DNA from: Ditylenchus dipsaci
Taxonomy: Eukaryota > Nematoda > Chromadorea > Rhabditida > Anguinidae
Assembly: GCA_004194705.1 (NCBI GenBank)
Contig: SADC01001317.1
Location: 310,001-374,000 of the forward strand
Direction: 5' to 3'
DNA: 64,000 nt
Shown here in pieces: positions 44,062-55,155 of this stretch. The position numbers and the translations under genes are program-made. The notes under the pieces were generated by a model, which saw nothing but the letters and a program-made list of their open reading frames with translations, did no database searches and was not told where the DNA came from. Positions within the stretch are counted from its first letter, which is position 1, and each line of letters starts with the position of its first letter.

Positions 44062-44788
44062 TAGGGTTGTCGATTCGATTAATCGAAATCGATTAATCGC
44101 ACTCATTAATCGAAAAATTTCGATTATCGATTCGATTCGATTAATCGAAAATTTCGATTATCGATTATCGATTCGATTCGATTAATCGAAAATTTCGATT
44201 ATCGATTATCGATTCGATTAATCGAAAATTTCGATTATCGATTCGATTCCATTATTAATGGAATCTTCTGTAGTCTTAAGGTAGCCTTTTATATCACACG
44301 GAGAATGTGTACACATGGAAAAGCCAAAGTCTGAAGTAATTGCTGAAAAGAAAAGTCTGAAATAATTTCCAGAAAACACAAGCCTAAAGTAATTTTTGAA
44401 AGCCAAAAAAGTCTTAAGTAATTTTTTGGAAGCCAAAGTCCAAAATGATATGTAAAACACGAGTGTTTTACATATGTCTAGGCATGTCTAGGACCATTTC
44501 ATGATTAAAATAGAGGGTTTTCGAAAACTGGCTTGTAATGAGAAAATCCAAAATGCTCTGGTAAATTGAAATCACTCAGATACAAGTTTGCGAGCAATAG
44601 ATAGCCCTGATTCGCACAAATTCCAGGTGGTTAGGAGTAGGTGAAAGTGACCTATTTTTAGGAGCTATTTTACCCATTCCACTCATACCTTTTCACGAAA
44701 TTTTCGGGTTTTTCGATTCGATTCATTGAAAATTTCGATTATCGATTCGATTCGATTAATCGAAAATTTCGATGCATCGACAACCCTA
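44062..44788. mobile_element. hAT MITE with cgattaatcgaaaatttcg arrays
   Basis: 727 bp, ends tagggttgtcgat / atcgacaaccct followed by a, identical octamers ctcataac on both sides (44054-44061, 44789-44796). Ends are made of attaatcgaaa(a)tttcgatt(at)cgatt words, themselves palindromic. The middle (44260-44700) repeats 'ccaaagtctgaagtaattttt' words. No transposase is present. Confidence 0.92.
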
Positions 44789-45221
44789 CTCATAACGGTT
44801 AGTAGAGCTCATCTAAAATCAACCAGATAAGAGCAAAAACAGTAAAAAAAACTTTGGACACCAGAAAAATCGTCAGGGACACCTCATTTTGACAAAACCT
44901 TATATACCAAAATGTAGCCCTGAGTCTCCTCTTTCAGATAGACAGAGGAAATTGAAATGGGACATAGGAGAAAAAAGTTATGCTACTTTGAAGTTAGCAG
45001 GTCATTTTCTCAAAGAATTCTTTATGATTTCTTAAGAATTCATAAGAAAAACTTTGCTGTCGAGACAAATAAATCGAATTTCAGTAACTCAATTGCCCAT
45101 TTTTGACTACTTTGAAAGCCCGTGAAAATTTCATTGATTTCGTGGTGCATTGTCCAAAAAAATCTGCTTTTTTGCTCATTTCCTCAGAGCTTCTAGAACA
45201 AAAAATCTAGATTAACCTTCA

Positions 45222-45321
45222 CAGTACGGACCGGGACATGTGTATATTCTGGTAAAGCGTACCCCTGTTTTACAATAGTGGTACGCTCTACCAGAATATA
45301 CACATGTCCCGGTCCGTACTG
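45222..45321. repeat. 100-bp near-perfect palindrome upstream of the septin
   Basis: Arms of about 41 bp (cagtacggaccgggacatgt and complement) flank an 18-bp spacer. It ends 30 bp before the splice acceptor of the septin gene, so it lies in its 5' intron, outron or promoter region. It is probably a small MITE; a regulatory or transcript-hairpin role is speculation. Confidence 0.75.
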
Positions 45322-45335
45322 CGGGTGTTAAAAAT

Positions 45336-45355
45336 TGTTTATTGTTTTAGCAAAA
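45336..45355 (+). promoter_or_regulatory. Splice acceptor just before the septin start codon
   Basis: attgttttag stands five bases before the ATG. It is either the end of a 5' UTR intron or a spliced-leader trans-splice site. A similar arrangement (TTTAG then ATG within 0-10 bases) is seen at both hAT transposase starts and at the small ORF at 57151. Confidence 0.5.
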
Positions 45356-48300
45356 ATGTCGTCAGTTATGCCTGCAATGAAGCCTAAGATCAAGAGTGAA
45401 ATAAATGGAGCGAATGCTGTTGTGCCTCTACTGGCTGAATCCAAAGAAAACGTTGCCTTAAATGAGAAACCAATTCCGGAGCTGAAGTTAAATGGATTTG
45501 TTGGCTTTGATTCGCTCCCCTACCAGCTTGTTCGCAAATGCCAAAGCAGTGGGTCAGTATTTTTTTCTTACACGTGTCTACCACCCTGTAATCCAATTTT
45601 CTTCCAGATTCCAATTCAACATCATGTGTGTGGGGAAACAGGCATGGGCAAGACAACTCTCATCCAATCGCTCTTCAATATGAATGTGGACTTTGAGCCA
45701 TGCAACAACGAGCTGAAGACTGTGGAGCTGCGAACGAAGATGTGTGAGGTCTGCGAAGGAGGTGTTCGAGTCAAGCTTCGTGTGGTCGAGACTGCTGGCT
45801 TTGGTGATCAGTTGGACAAAGACAAGAGGTAATTTTGTACTTGCGTGAACACGGCTCATTGTGATATGGTTACTGGATTTTTTTGATAAAGTTGTCGACT
45901 GCGTTCGTGGTGTTTCCTCCCCGCATGTATTTGTCCCGTTAACTATTTGGTTTTTGGTCATTTTTGACTCAGAATGACCAAGCACTCATACGCCGTATAA
46001 TCATAAAAAGTATAATAATTCAGCGTATAAATTAAACTGCAGAATTTATCGTCTATTTCCAAAAAAAGCTGGAAGCTCTTTCTCCATAGTTGCCGGGATT
46101 AGTTATCCTGTGCTCGTTCGGTAGTCATCGTCATGCAGTACCCATCGGACACTATCGAGAAAGTTGACTGTACTTTACTTTGCTATTCCGAAAAGCAGAA
46201 ATCTAAATTTCTGATTTTTTTCTCAAACCATATCTTTGTGCCTACGTTTCCATTTTTCTAGTTACTTTTCCATCAAAATTAACCATCATTTTTTCAGCGT
46301 CAAAATAATCGTAAGTTTTTTGGATTGTGCTTGGCCACCATGGAATATTAATTTCATTTTTTTCAACTGGGAAATTTTGCAGTGCGACTACATAAACGGT
46401 ACGAGTTGCTTTCTTCTTATTGACAGCTTCAGTTTTTATGGCCCTTTTCAGAGCAGTTTGAGACATATCTCAAGGAGGAGCTAAAGATTCGTCGTTGTTT
46501 GACCTACTATGATGATACCAGAATTCACGGTTGGTTTTCAATCTTTTTTGTAAATGTAATAATCGATTTTTTTAGCTTGTCTTTACTTCATTTCGCCAAC
46601 TGGACATGGGTAAGAATTTTCCTGTAAGATGTTGGTACTGAAAAAAAAATCTGAGACCTATGGACACAAGACGATTGGCCTTGAAGCCACGTAGTTGGTA
46701 CGGGGTCTATCTAGAATTTTCAGCTCTGTAAGGTAGTCACAATTGCCCAAATCCTTGCACTCTCGCCTTAGGTTTTTCGAAATGCCTTCAAAACTAAATT
46801 TTGGCCGTAAAAAATATTTTTATTCGTCATCTTGAAGTTGGGGCCCATGTAAGATCTGAATTCTATGAACACATTGTACCCAGGAGCTGGTCATTGCTTG
46901 TCAACTTTCTTCAAGTTTTCAAACCGATCATTTGTGACTATATTTTGTCAAAGATCTTCAGCACAGAGATAAGATGTGAAATTAAAAATCCAATCTGTGT
47001 GATGCAGCACTTTTAGTAGTTTGCTGCTGCAGCATCAGCCAGTTAGACATAACCAATGACCTTGGAGTTGTTGTTTATCGGTCCTATTATTGAAAGAGTA
47101 GTAGGAAAACAACTTTTTTGCTTGCTTTTTTTTGTTGGCCATTCTTTGTGTCGAATGCGCAACCAAACTTTTATACAATAGTTTCCCCCTATAACGGACG
47201 CTTAGGGGCCGAAATTACAGATGTCTGTTATAGGGGAGTTAACTGTAACTCGAAATATTTTGTCTAACGTGATCTTTGAATTCGATGTTCTAACTCTTTT
47301 ATGTTCTCAGGCTCAAAGCTTTGGATGTCGTGACAATGAAGGAGCTCTCCAAACGGGTAAATTTTAAACTGGTTCTGATGAGTTTCTATGTCTGGGACAT
47401 ATTGGGACATGTAGGTGCCAAATGCTTATTCTTAGACATGGGTTTGGTAGGTGATCCTGCCGGTCAATCGTCCCTCAAATATTTAATATTAAGAGTTTGA
47501 CCAATGCAGTCCATCCTCGGTAACTGTGTACCTTGCCAACTGGATCTCTTAGTTATTAGGTCTCTCAGGGGCAATCCTGGGTTAACTAGAGTTCTGATGA
47601 CTATCTCCTTCGACGATAAGGCACTTAAAAACCTGTTTTTGAGTTCATCTAGAGGAATATCTTTCGTAAAAATACGACTCCTAATGCCCCACACTGTCGT
47701 GTCTGCATAAGTCAAAAAGTGAACTACTTGTTTCTTTTGTTTCCGAGTCATTGGGGCTGGTACTTTGGGGCTGGCTAGTACTTTATAAACTGTTATTGTC
47801 AGAGAATTTTAGGTGAACGTGATCCCAGTGATTGCGAAAGGTTTGGCTTGATCAACTGGAAAAAGTTTCTTGGTTATCTCATCAAATATTCAGCTGACAC
47901 CGCCTGCAAGGACGAGCTCGTGCGATTCAAACAGAAGGTCGGCCGTTTTCTAAACACTCATTGGACTGGCATCACCTCGTTATTTTCAGATTTTGAGTGA
48001 GCTGAAAGCCCAAAACATAGATATCTATCAGTTTCCCATCGACGATGAGACAGTAAGTTTGCATTGAATGAATATTGTTAAAAAAAACTTCTGAACATTT
48101 CCTGTTTCCAGGTGCGAAAAGAGAATGCGGTTTGTTACCAAATTGTTTTGTCTTTGGCTTTGCAAGGCTTTGTGGTTTTTTAGGCTCTGAACAAACTTCT
48201 ACCCTTCGCAATTGTTGGCAGCGTAGACTTTGTGCCCAAGGAAGATGGTCGTTTGGTGCGTGCACGCCGTTATCCATGGTAATTTTTTAAAACTATATTA

Positions 48301-49671
48301 AATGGTTGATATCTGTTTCGAATTCCGGTCACAAAAGTTTTATTTTAGGGGCATGGTTGAAGGTACGACTTCTTTTCGTCTATTTAGTGGTTGGTATTCA
48401 TGAACGCTAATTTACAGTTGAAAATGAGGAGCACTGCGACTTTGTGAAGCTGCGAGAAGCCATGCTGCGCATCAACGAAGATTCTCTGAGGGAGCGAACA
48501 CACAACGTAATATTGATTAATTTTGAACTCGACGTAACTAATGCTGCTTGATTATAGGTCTTGTACGAAAGATACCGCCGTGACCGACTGCGTGAGATGA
48601 AAATGCGTGATGGAGATGCCGGACCGAAGATGATGGAAGCTTCTCAACAAGTATCCCGCTCAATTTATTTCTTTGATTTCAGTCTGATATAATCTCTGTT
48701 TAGCGTCAAATGGAATTCAAAGAAGAGATGAAGAAGCGAGAGAAGCAATATTCCGATGAGTTCCAAATGCGCGTCAGCAAGAAGGAGGCCGAGCTAAAGC
48801 ATCGAGAGGAAGTCGTAAGTGCTTTTGTATGCTGGCTATTATTTGGTTGGAGAATTCTGAAGTCTTTCTTTTCATCGCCGAATTATATATTTTCGTTTGC
48901 CGCATTATTAATTTATTTTCAATTCGAAAACTTTTGTGGTCTATACTTAAAAGTGAGAGGCAGTTTCCTACCTGTCAAAAAAGGGTTCTTATGCATTATC
49001 GGGGCTACCTGGTTTTGCTGTCGTGGCGGTCGTCAAATTTATTATCAGGTAGTCCCGATAATGCATAAGAACTCAAAAAAGATTTGTGGTACAGGGTGTT
49101 TTGAAAAATACGCTGTTTTCGAATGGTCACATTTTTTCGCCTTTAGCGATTTTCGAAATCCTGTTTTCGCTAATCGATTTTTCTCGCTGACATCATTTTT
49201 GTGAAGAACATGATTCTTGCTTGGTACCCCCTGTGGATTGGACCCTGGACTGTAGATGGTCTCTGGGTGGCCAGACCCAAGTCAAAGGCTAGAAAAATTG
49301 ATTCTTGAAAATATAGATAAAAATCGCTTTGGGCAACAAGTTATGATCATTCCGAAACTAGCGAATTTTTAGGAACTTCCTGTATATCGTCAAAAATGAA
49401 AAACCTTTGAAATTCTCCAGTCCAGTCGTGTTCTGTGGTGCCATTGTGGTGTATATGGTCAAGCAATCAGAAACTGAACCTTACGCGGTCTTTGAAATTA
49501 TTGTCTCTTTACGTGGTCTCTCTTTTTCAGTTGAATCTCCGCCATCGAGAAATTTCCGAGCAATTTGAAAGGGATCAGAAGAGCATCGACCAAAGCATCA
49601 ACCTCATGTTGGAAGAAAAAGCCAGGCTCGAAAGTTCTCGCAACAATTCCGGTGGTAAAAAGCGCAAGTGA
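45356..49671 (+). CDS. Septin, SEPT6 group
   Basis: GTP-binding cytoskeletal protein forming filaments in cytokinesis and cortex organisation. Exons: 45356-45552, 45608-45828, 46298-46310, 46383-46398, 46452-46529, 46576-46609, 47311-47356, 47813-47840, 47894-47937, 47990-48052, 48112-48129, 48184-48278, 48349-48362, 48418-48506, 48558-48650, 48704-48814, 49531-49671, about 433 residues. Order of motifs: [12 protein letters not shown]-loop (GETGMGKTT), G3-like [43 protein letters not shown]4 VIAKAD, septin element RARRYPWG and [15 protein letters not shown] ~110-residue Lys/Glu coiled coil follows, and the end is KKRK. The EELKIRR block and IYQFPIDDE place it with SEPT6/8/10/11, which lack the catalytic switch-I Thr and bind GTP without hydrolysis. 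Exons 3, 4, 11 and 13 are only 13-18 bp. At the P-loop the frame needs one more G than is present (four G near 45632). Confidence 0.92.
47176..47245. mobile_element. Tiny TA-flanked MITE in septin intron 6
   Basis: 70 bp, ends caatagtttccccctataac / gttataggggagttaactg, with TA on both sides. The word cctataacgga resembles the pogo-like MITEs at 3522 and 4913. It sits in the 701-bp intron. Confidence 0.6.
47464..47751 (-). pseudogene. Retroelement Gag-like fragment in septin intron 7 (antisense)
   Basis: A 95-residue frame on the strand opposite the septin contains [19 protein letters not shown] followed by LPLRDLITK. This resembles the helix-rich end of Gypsy-type Gag proteins, where a D/NRF..GL..E.IR..L pattern is followed by L.L..A/LI. 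No zinc knuckle or pol follows. It could be an old retroelement scrap that enlarged this intron to 456 bp. The match is by eye only. Confidence 0.4.
48983..49074. repeat. Hairpin MITE in the last septin intron
   Basis: Arms of 29 bp (gggttcttatgcattatcgg and complement, two mismatches) flank a 34-bp loop. The intron 48815-49530 is the largest in the gene (716 bp). Confidence 0.7.
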
Positions 49672-50216
49672 AAGAATCATCCAATCAGAGTAATATGATT
49701 TGACCGTGCTATTTGTATGCTGTTACATTATCAGAGCATCATCTTTGTTGTGGGAGGGAATCATAAAGGATTAGTTTGGTTTTTTACTCCGTGTTTTCTT
49801 TTTCTTTGGCTTAGGATCATTGTTCGGTTGGGAATTGGATATTCTGATTCTTTTTACCCCAACCTTTAATATTTTCACTCTTTATAGGTTTTATCTTTTT
49901 ATAGTGATGTCAGCTAGCTATCAAAAGAGTGGTCTAGAAGTAAGGCTCCAGTAAGAGTAACTGATTATTGTTTTTAGATTAAAAACTCGTCCCTCAGATT
50001 ATTACGGATTACACAAGGTTCGAAATGTACAACTAATTTTGCGATTAATGTCGGGAATTAAATTTTATTTTATCAAATTTCGATTACGATTATAAAAAGC
50101 GGGATATATAAAGCAGAACGGTTATAAAAATCAGAACATTTCAAAGCAGTTCAGTTTCTGACGAAAGTGATATTTTGTGAAAACAACTACAGGGAATCAA
50201 ACACATGTGTCACTCC
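49672..50216. other. Septin 3' region
   Basis: No further gene is seen. A canonical AATAAA is not evident close to the stop; an ATTAAA-type word at about 50056 is a candidate polyadenylation signal. Confidence 0.35.
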
Positions 50217-50642
50217 CAGGGTTCGCAGATCGAAAATCGCAAAAGCAGGATTCTGATTTCGAAAAGCAGCATTTAGTACAAAAAGTTTCGGCGAAAGCAG
50301 GACAACAAACCCAGACAGCAATAATTTCTTTATTCAACCAATTTAACAACCAGAATTAACAAATCACGAAACCGGATCAATATTTTTCGTTACTTGCTTC
50401 TCTTAGCTGGGTTGAATATAGAGAACATCCTGTAAATTTTTATAATTAAGTCATTGAAGAAACATCAAAAAACATGAAATAGAAAAAACGGAAAAAAATG
50501 AATAAATAAAAAGCAGTCGCAACAAATATGTAAGTAAGAGTCAAGATTCTCTTCTAAAATTCCTGCTTTTTCGAAATCAAAAAGCAGGGTTTGAACTCAA
50601 AAAGCAGGGAATTCCTGCTAAAGCAGGACATCTGCGAACCTG
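50217..50642. mobile_element. hAT MITE with aaaagcagg arrays
   Basis: 426 bp, ends cagggttcgcagat / atctgcgaacctg, identical octamers gtcactcc on both sides (50209-50216, 50643-50650). Both ends repeat (g/a)aaaagcagga(a)tt-type words. Confidence 0.9.
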
Positions 50643-50966
50643 GTCACTCCCCTGACCCACCAATCACCATAGTCTGGCTTCTTTTTTTTCGGTTCCGAAG
50701 GGTGCCGAAATATTGAAGTTTGATTGTATTATCGGTTTATTTCATCGGAGCTTTCTTCATGAGTATATGTACACATATTTTTTTTCCATATATTTAGTGC
50801 CCATATTTTGCGTCATGGAAGGTTTGAGCCTGTGTGTTCGGATGAAACGGTGCTGAGTAACATTTCTTGCCAAGCAGCATTTCCCTCAACTAACTATTTT
50901 CAATATTTTTTTATTTTTCACATGATGCTTTATTGTAGCATTAGTTCTCAGGTGTGGTTCTTAAAG

Positions 50967-52134
50967 GACCATGCCCGTCGCCGGCAATGAGAATTTCACA
51001 CGTTTGAATGCGCACAGAACACTTTTTATTGCGAAAAATATTCAGCGCTGTTTTTCAGTTCATAAACATTCAAGTTGTCAAAAGGACAAATCGGGGATCG
51101 AACCCACTATTAACTTTGACTTACCGCCGCCGTTTTACCACTCCACCAAAAAGTAACTTGTAACTCATTAGCTTATTTTATAAAGGACAATACTTTTTTC
51201 TCCGCCTAATTTACTTCTTTTTCCGCCTAAAACACTTTTTTCTCCGCCTAATTTTTTTTCCGCCTAAAACACTTTTTCTCCGCCTAATTTACTTCTTTTT
51301 CCGCCTAATTTACTCTTTTTTCCGCCTAATTTTGATTCTCGACACGAAATCAACCATTTTAAAAAATTTTTTGTGTGAAATTCAGGGGTGGGCAAAGACC
51401 AGATGGCTGGAGACCCACTCCGGAATGGCCAAAAGGCCAAAATTATTGGTTTTTGGGGGCTTACTAAAGGGGGAGTAAACTTTTTGAGAAAAATCGATTG
51501 AGCGGATCAGATTTCGGGTCCGATCGGCTTAATCGCCCACAACTCCCCCTGAACCACTCGAAACCACCATAAACCTGGAATTCTGAGCGATTAAGCCGAT
51601 CGGACCCGAAATCTGATCCGCTCAATTGATTTTTCTCAAAAAGTTTACTCCCCCTTTAGTAAACCCCAGAAAACCAATTATTTCGGCCTTCTGGCCATTC
51701 CGGAGTGGGTCTCCAGCCATCTGGCCTTTGCCCAGGGGCTAGGACACTTAGCTATGAGGACACTTCGCTATGGACAGTTCGCTATGTTTTTTGATTTTTT
51801 CCGGTAAAATTTTACCGAAAAAGTTCTAAAAACATAGCGAACTGTCCATAGCGAAGTGTCCTCATAGCGAAGTGTCGTTTTACCCTTTGCCCACCCCTGA
51901 ATTTCACACAAAAAAATTTTAAAATGGTTGATTTCGTGTCGAGAATCAAAATTAGGCGGAAAAAAGAGTAAATTAGGCGGAAAAAGAAGTAAATTAGGCG
52001 GAGAAAAAAGTAGTGTCCTTTTATAAAATTTAGTTTTTTTTTCACAAACAATAACAATTTCCATAAAATAATGTTGAGTGTTCCGCGCGCATTCAAACGT
52101 GTGAAATTCTAACTGCCGGGAACGGACATGGTCC
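50967..52134. mobile_element. Nested fold-back element with ctccgccta arrays and a tRNA-like segment
   Basis: Outer arms ttaaaggaccatgcccgtcg / ...acatggtcctttaa with 'tttcacacgtttgaatgcgc' and complement. Inner palindrome 51178-52026 has ends aaggacaatacttttttctc / complement and arrays of ttt(c/t)tccgcctaat on both sides. The centre carries a third inverted pair (gacacttcgctatgg; ggacagttcgctatg). A tRNA-like sequence lies between outer and inner left arms. The outer left end resembles the end of the element at 30929-31660. Confidence 0.75.
51083..51156 (-). other. tRNA-like sequence with box A and box B
   Basis: Reverse complement reads TGGTGGAGTGG (box A) and GGTTCGATCCC (box B) 40 bases later, with paired GGG/CCC around the T-loop. 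The rest of the cloverleaf is weak. Confidence 0.45.
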
Positions 52135-54052
52135 TTTAAAATTTTTCTGAATGATTGATGTAAGAAAAATGTTCCATCCGTTCCGGTTCATCTCTGTCTA
52201 GTCTGACTGTGTCAGATCTTCCATTGTTATGTAACTCCAGATCTAACTTTCGTACTCTATTGAAGCATTTTTATTTGTAAGCCTTCCGAGTTTTTTTTAT
52301 AAATGTCTAAATACTATTGGGTTATTTATTGATAAATTTGACACATAGGATGCAGTGGAATAGCGGCAAATTTGCTGAAGTCGTGAGTTATTATGAACAA
52401 AATACCAAGTAAAAATACATATTTTTAGGGTTCGGGCCTTGGCCAGGCAAGCGGCTTTATAGACAATCTTTTCAAGTGGCTGCGTAATTTTAATTTACTC
52501 TGTTTACACCTTCCCTGGCAATTTAGCTGCTTACGCGTTTGGCCAAGTTTGTCGGCGATGCAATGTCAAAACTATGGTGTGAAGTTCAATATAGACAGCT
52601 GAATTTGCCTAACTTCTAGCATTTTATTCTTTTTGTTACTATTTACTGATTTTTGAATCCCGATAAAATATTGATGCGTAAAATTTTAATTAACAGGGAT
52701 AGTTCACACGCGTAGTTGACTCTCTCCGTAGTGATTACCTTGGGAAGTAGATATGGGCGTTTGCCTTTTCCCAATACCAATACTAATATTTTTCGGCCCT
52801 CTCTAGACCCAATACCAATACCAATATTTCAAAGTTGTGGACCCCAATACATTGCCCAATACCAATATTTTTTCAAAACTCTATTTGTTCATCGAAAAAT
52901 TAAAAAAAGTTCCTAATTCAGTCTAATCTCAATTTAGTAGCACACTGGAACTAATTTTTTTGGCCTATGGAGACGAAAATTGATCTATTTCGGTTTTTAT
53001 AAGGGACACAAAATTAAATGTGCTAGGAAATCGAATAATCGAGATTTTTTTAAACTCAAGTTTGTGCGAATTAAATTCCGGACGATCTGAATTTCGGACT
53101 AATTAACATTGGGCGAACTGATTTTTGGACGAAATGTCATTGCATCAGCTGTCGAATGTGGAAGAAATAACTAGGAATAAATCTTGTTATGGTGTTGCAG
53201 AATTGTGGAAAAGAAAACTCGATTTTGTCAAAAAAATCACTTCTGAGTCAGAACTTCTAACACTAGTTTTTATAATCACCAAAACATTTTGGGTAAAGGA
53301 AACTCTTGTCGTTAAGTTTTTTCTTTAAAATAAGAAAATTTAAGTAAATCAATGAAAATAAATAAATAAAATTTGTTTAATGTCATCCATAAGGCCAAAA
53401 AATGAGGAAATATGAGTGAAAATTTGAAATTTCCGCGTTAGTGGCGAATACCACCACCCCCAAGAATCCAACCTTTAAAAATTGCTGTAACTACCTTGCA
53501 AACAACAAGTTTAGGCTTAGCACTTAGGCTTGGGGTAGGCCAGCGTACGGAAGTTGTGACTAATGAAGAGTTTACGCATATTTTCCGGGGTCTGGGACAT
53601 AAATTTGGGTACTTTTTACTTAAGTAAAAAAGGTGAAAATCGTTGGGCGTCGATTTCATGAACTTTTTATTTTTAGGCCATCCAGGTGGACATACACCTA
53701 GCCAGGTGATACCTACACCAGGTGTTGAAGTTAGGGCGTGTAAAATCGCATCTTTGGGCTTAACAAAACGAATCCCCCACACAATTTTAAATTAAAAAAA
53801 GGCTTATTTTTTATTTTTAAGAAATTTTAATTTTTCAAATTTGGGTTTAGTTTGGGTATTTAGGGTGGTTTTAGGGTAATTTGGGTGGTTTAGGATGGTT
53901 CGGGGTAGTTTTGACACAATCTGAAATTATCATTTACCTAGATCCAACGTTGAAATCAGTGAAAAAAAAAGATCGGCGTAAAAATGTCCGTAATCCCCTA
54001 TCAGAACATTGAGAAAAAGGGAAAGTACAAAAAGGCAGAAAAGTTCTTAGCA
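52135..54052. other. No supported gene; two minor repeat patches
   Basis: At 52755-52875 (cc)caataccaatac words recur about eight times, perhaps one end of a hAT-type element. At 53520-53760 the phrases ggggtaggccagcgtac and ccatccaggtgga recur elsewhere (16965, 55265), so this is repeat sequence and the 114-residue minus frame there is not supported. Confidence 0.4.
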
Positions 54053-54227
54053 AACCGGGATTTAAGAAAAGAATGCCGTAGCGAATAAATTCTTAGCAAT
54101 TTGTCGCTTAGCAAAAAAAAATTCTTGGCAAAACGACCGCTTAGCAAATCGACCACTTAGCAAAATGCCGCTTGAATTTCGGGGTAAAGCCGGGTTGTGG
54201 GCTGTACCCGAAATTTAAGACGAAATT

Positions 54228-54694
54228 TTCTAATGGATAAATCTTTTTTCTGCCCGCTTCTGGCTTTTTTCTGCCCGTTTTTGCTTCTTTCTGCCCGCTT
54301 TTTTGAAAATGATCAAAAAATAACCCCAATTTGTGATAATTTTTTTTATTCTTAGCAGCACCAGTATACAAAATTTCCTAAGGAATCCGAATTTGTTTAC
54401 AGAATTTCTAAAAAGCTCTTAGCTGTCTAGTTTCGGCCACTTTGCAGAATTTAGGCAAAAAAATCTCTTGCATGCAATAAATGGTCATATCTCAGCAGCC
54501 AAGAGCTTTTTGGAAATTCTGTAAAAAATTCGGATTCCTTACAAAATTTTCTATACTGGTGCAGCTCAGAATGAAAAAAATTATTACAAATTGGGGTTAT
54601 TTTTGATCATTTTCAAAAAAGCGGGCAGAAAGAAGCAAAAACGGGCAGAAAAAAGCCAGAAGCGGGCAGAAAAAAGTCTCGTCCATTTTCTAAT
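54228..54694. mobile_element. Fold-back element with ttctgcccgctt arrays
   Basis: The left side has three ttttttctgcccg(c/t)tt units and the right side the complementary gcgggcagaaa units. The arms pair over about 200 bp around 54450. The words taatgga / tccattttctaatg mark the ends; a related end occurs at about 59785. Confidence 0.7.
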
Positions 54695-54815
54695 GCAGTT
54701 GAACCTCGCTATAGGGGCACTCCCAAAAGTTCGTTTCCGCATAGGGTTGATTGGTTCAAACTAAAAACCAAATATATATTGTTATATATTTGGTTTTTAG
54801 TTTGAACCAATCAAA

Positions 54816-55155
54816 CCAAGTGGTCGCCCAAATGGAGCAATTTTTTTTTCGGTTTCCAAAACCTGTTTTCTGGACTAACTCGGGCATGCTGAAGATGTTT
54901 TGATAGTGGTAAAATGCCGTTTTGTAGATATTTTTTGAGTTTTGAGTTTTGTTAAAATCAATTATTTCTCAATACTCAAAAAATACCTACAAAAGGGCAT
55001 TTTACTACTTTCTCGATACTCAAAAAATACCTACAAACGGCATTTTACCACTATCAAACCATCCTCAGCATGCTCAAGTTAGTCCAGAAAAGAAGTGTTG
55101 GAAACCGACAAAGTGAAAATTTTTTTTGTTCCAAGTGGATGACCACTTGGTTTGC
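54816..55155. repeat. ggtcgtccacttgg palindrome, copy
   Basis: Same family as 18780-19095 and 39058-39368: arms with 'ggactaactcgggcatgctg' and 'gtggtaaaatgccgtttt' and their complements. Here the right arm contains a partial duplication of about 45 bp (ctcaaaaaatacctacaaa twice). Confidence 0.7.

Noticed and set aside
45356..49671. Septin as a pseudogene because of the P-loop frame break
   Set aside because: All other junctions, motifs and the coiled coil are intact, and a single-base change in a G run is more simply a sequencing or assembly error; left as a finding.
53438..53782. 114-residue minus-strand frame as a gene
   Set aside because: It overlaps phrases repeated at other places in the window (ggtaggccagcgtac, ccatccaggtgga), so it is repeat sequence.
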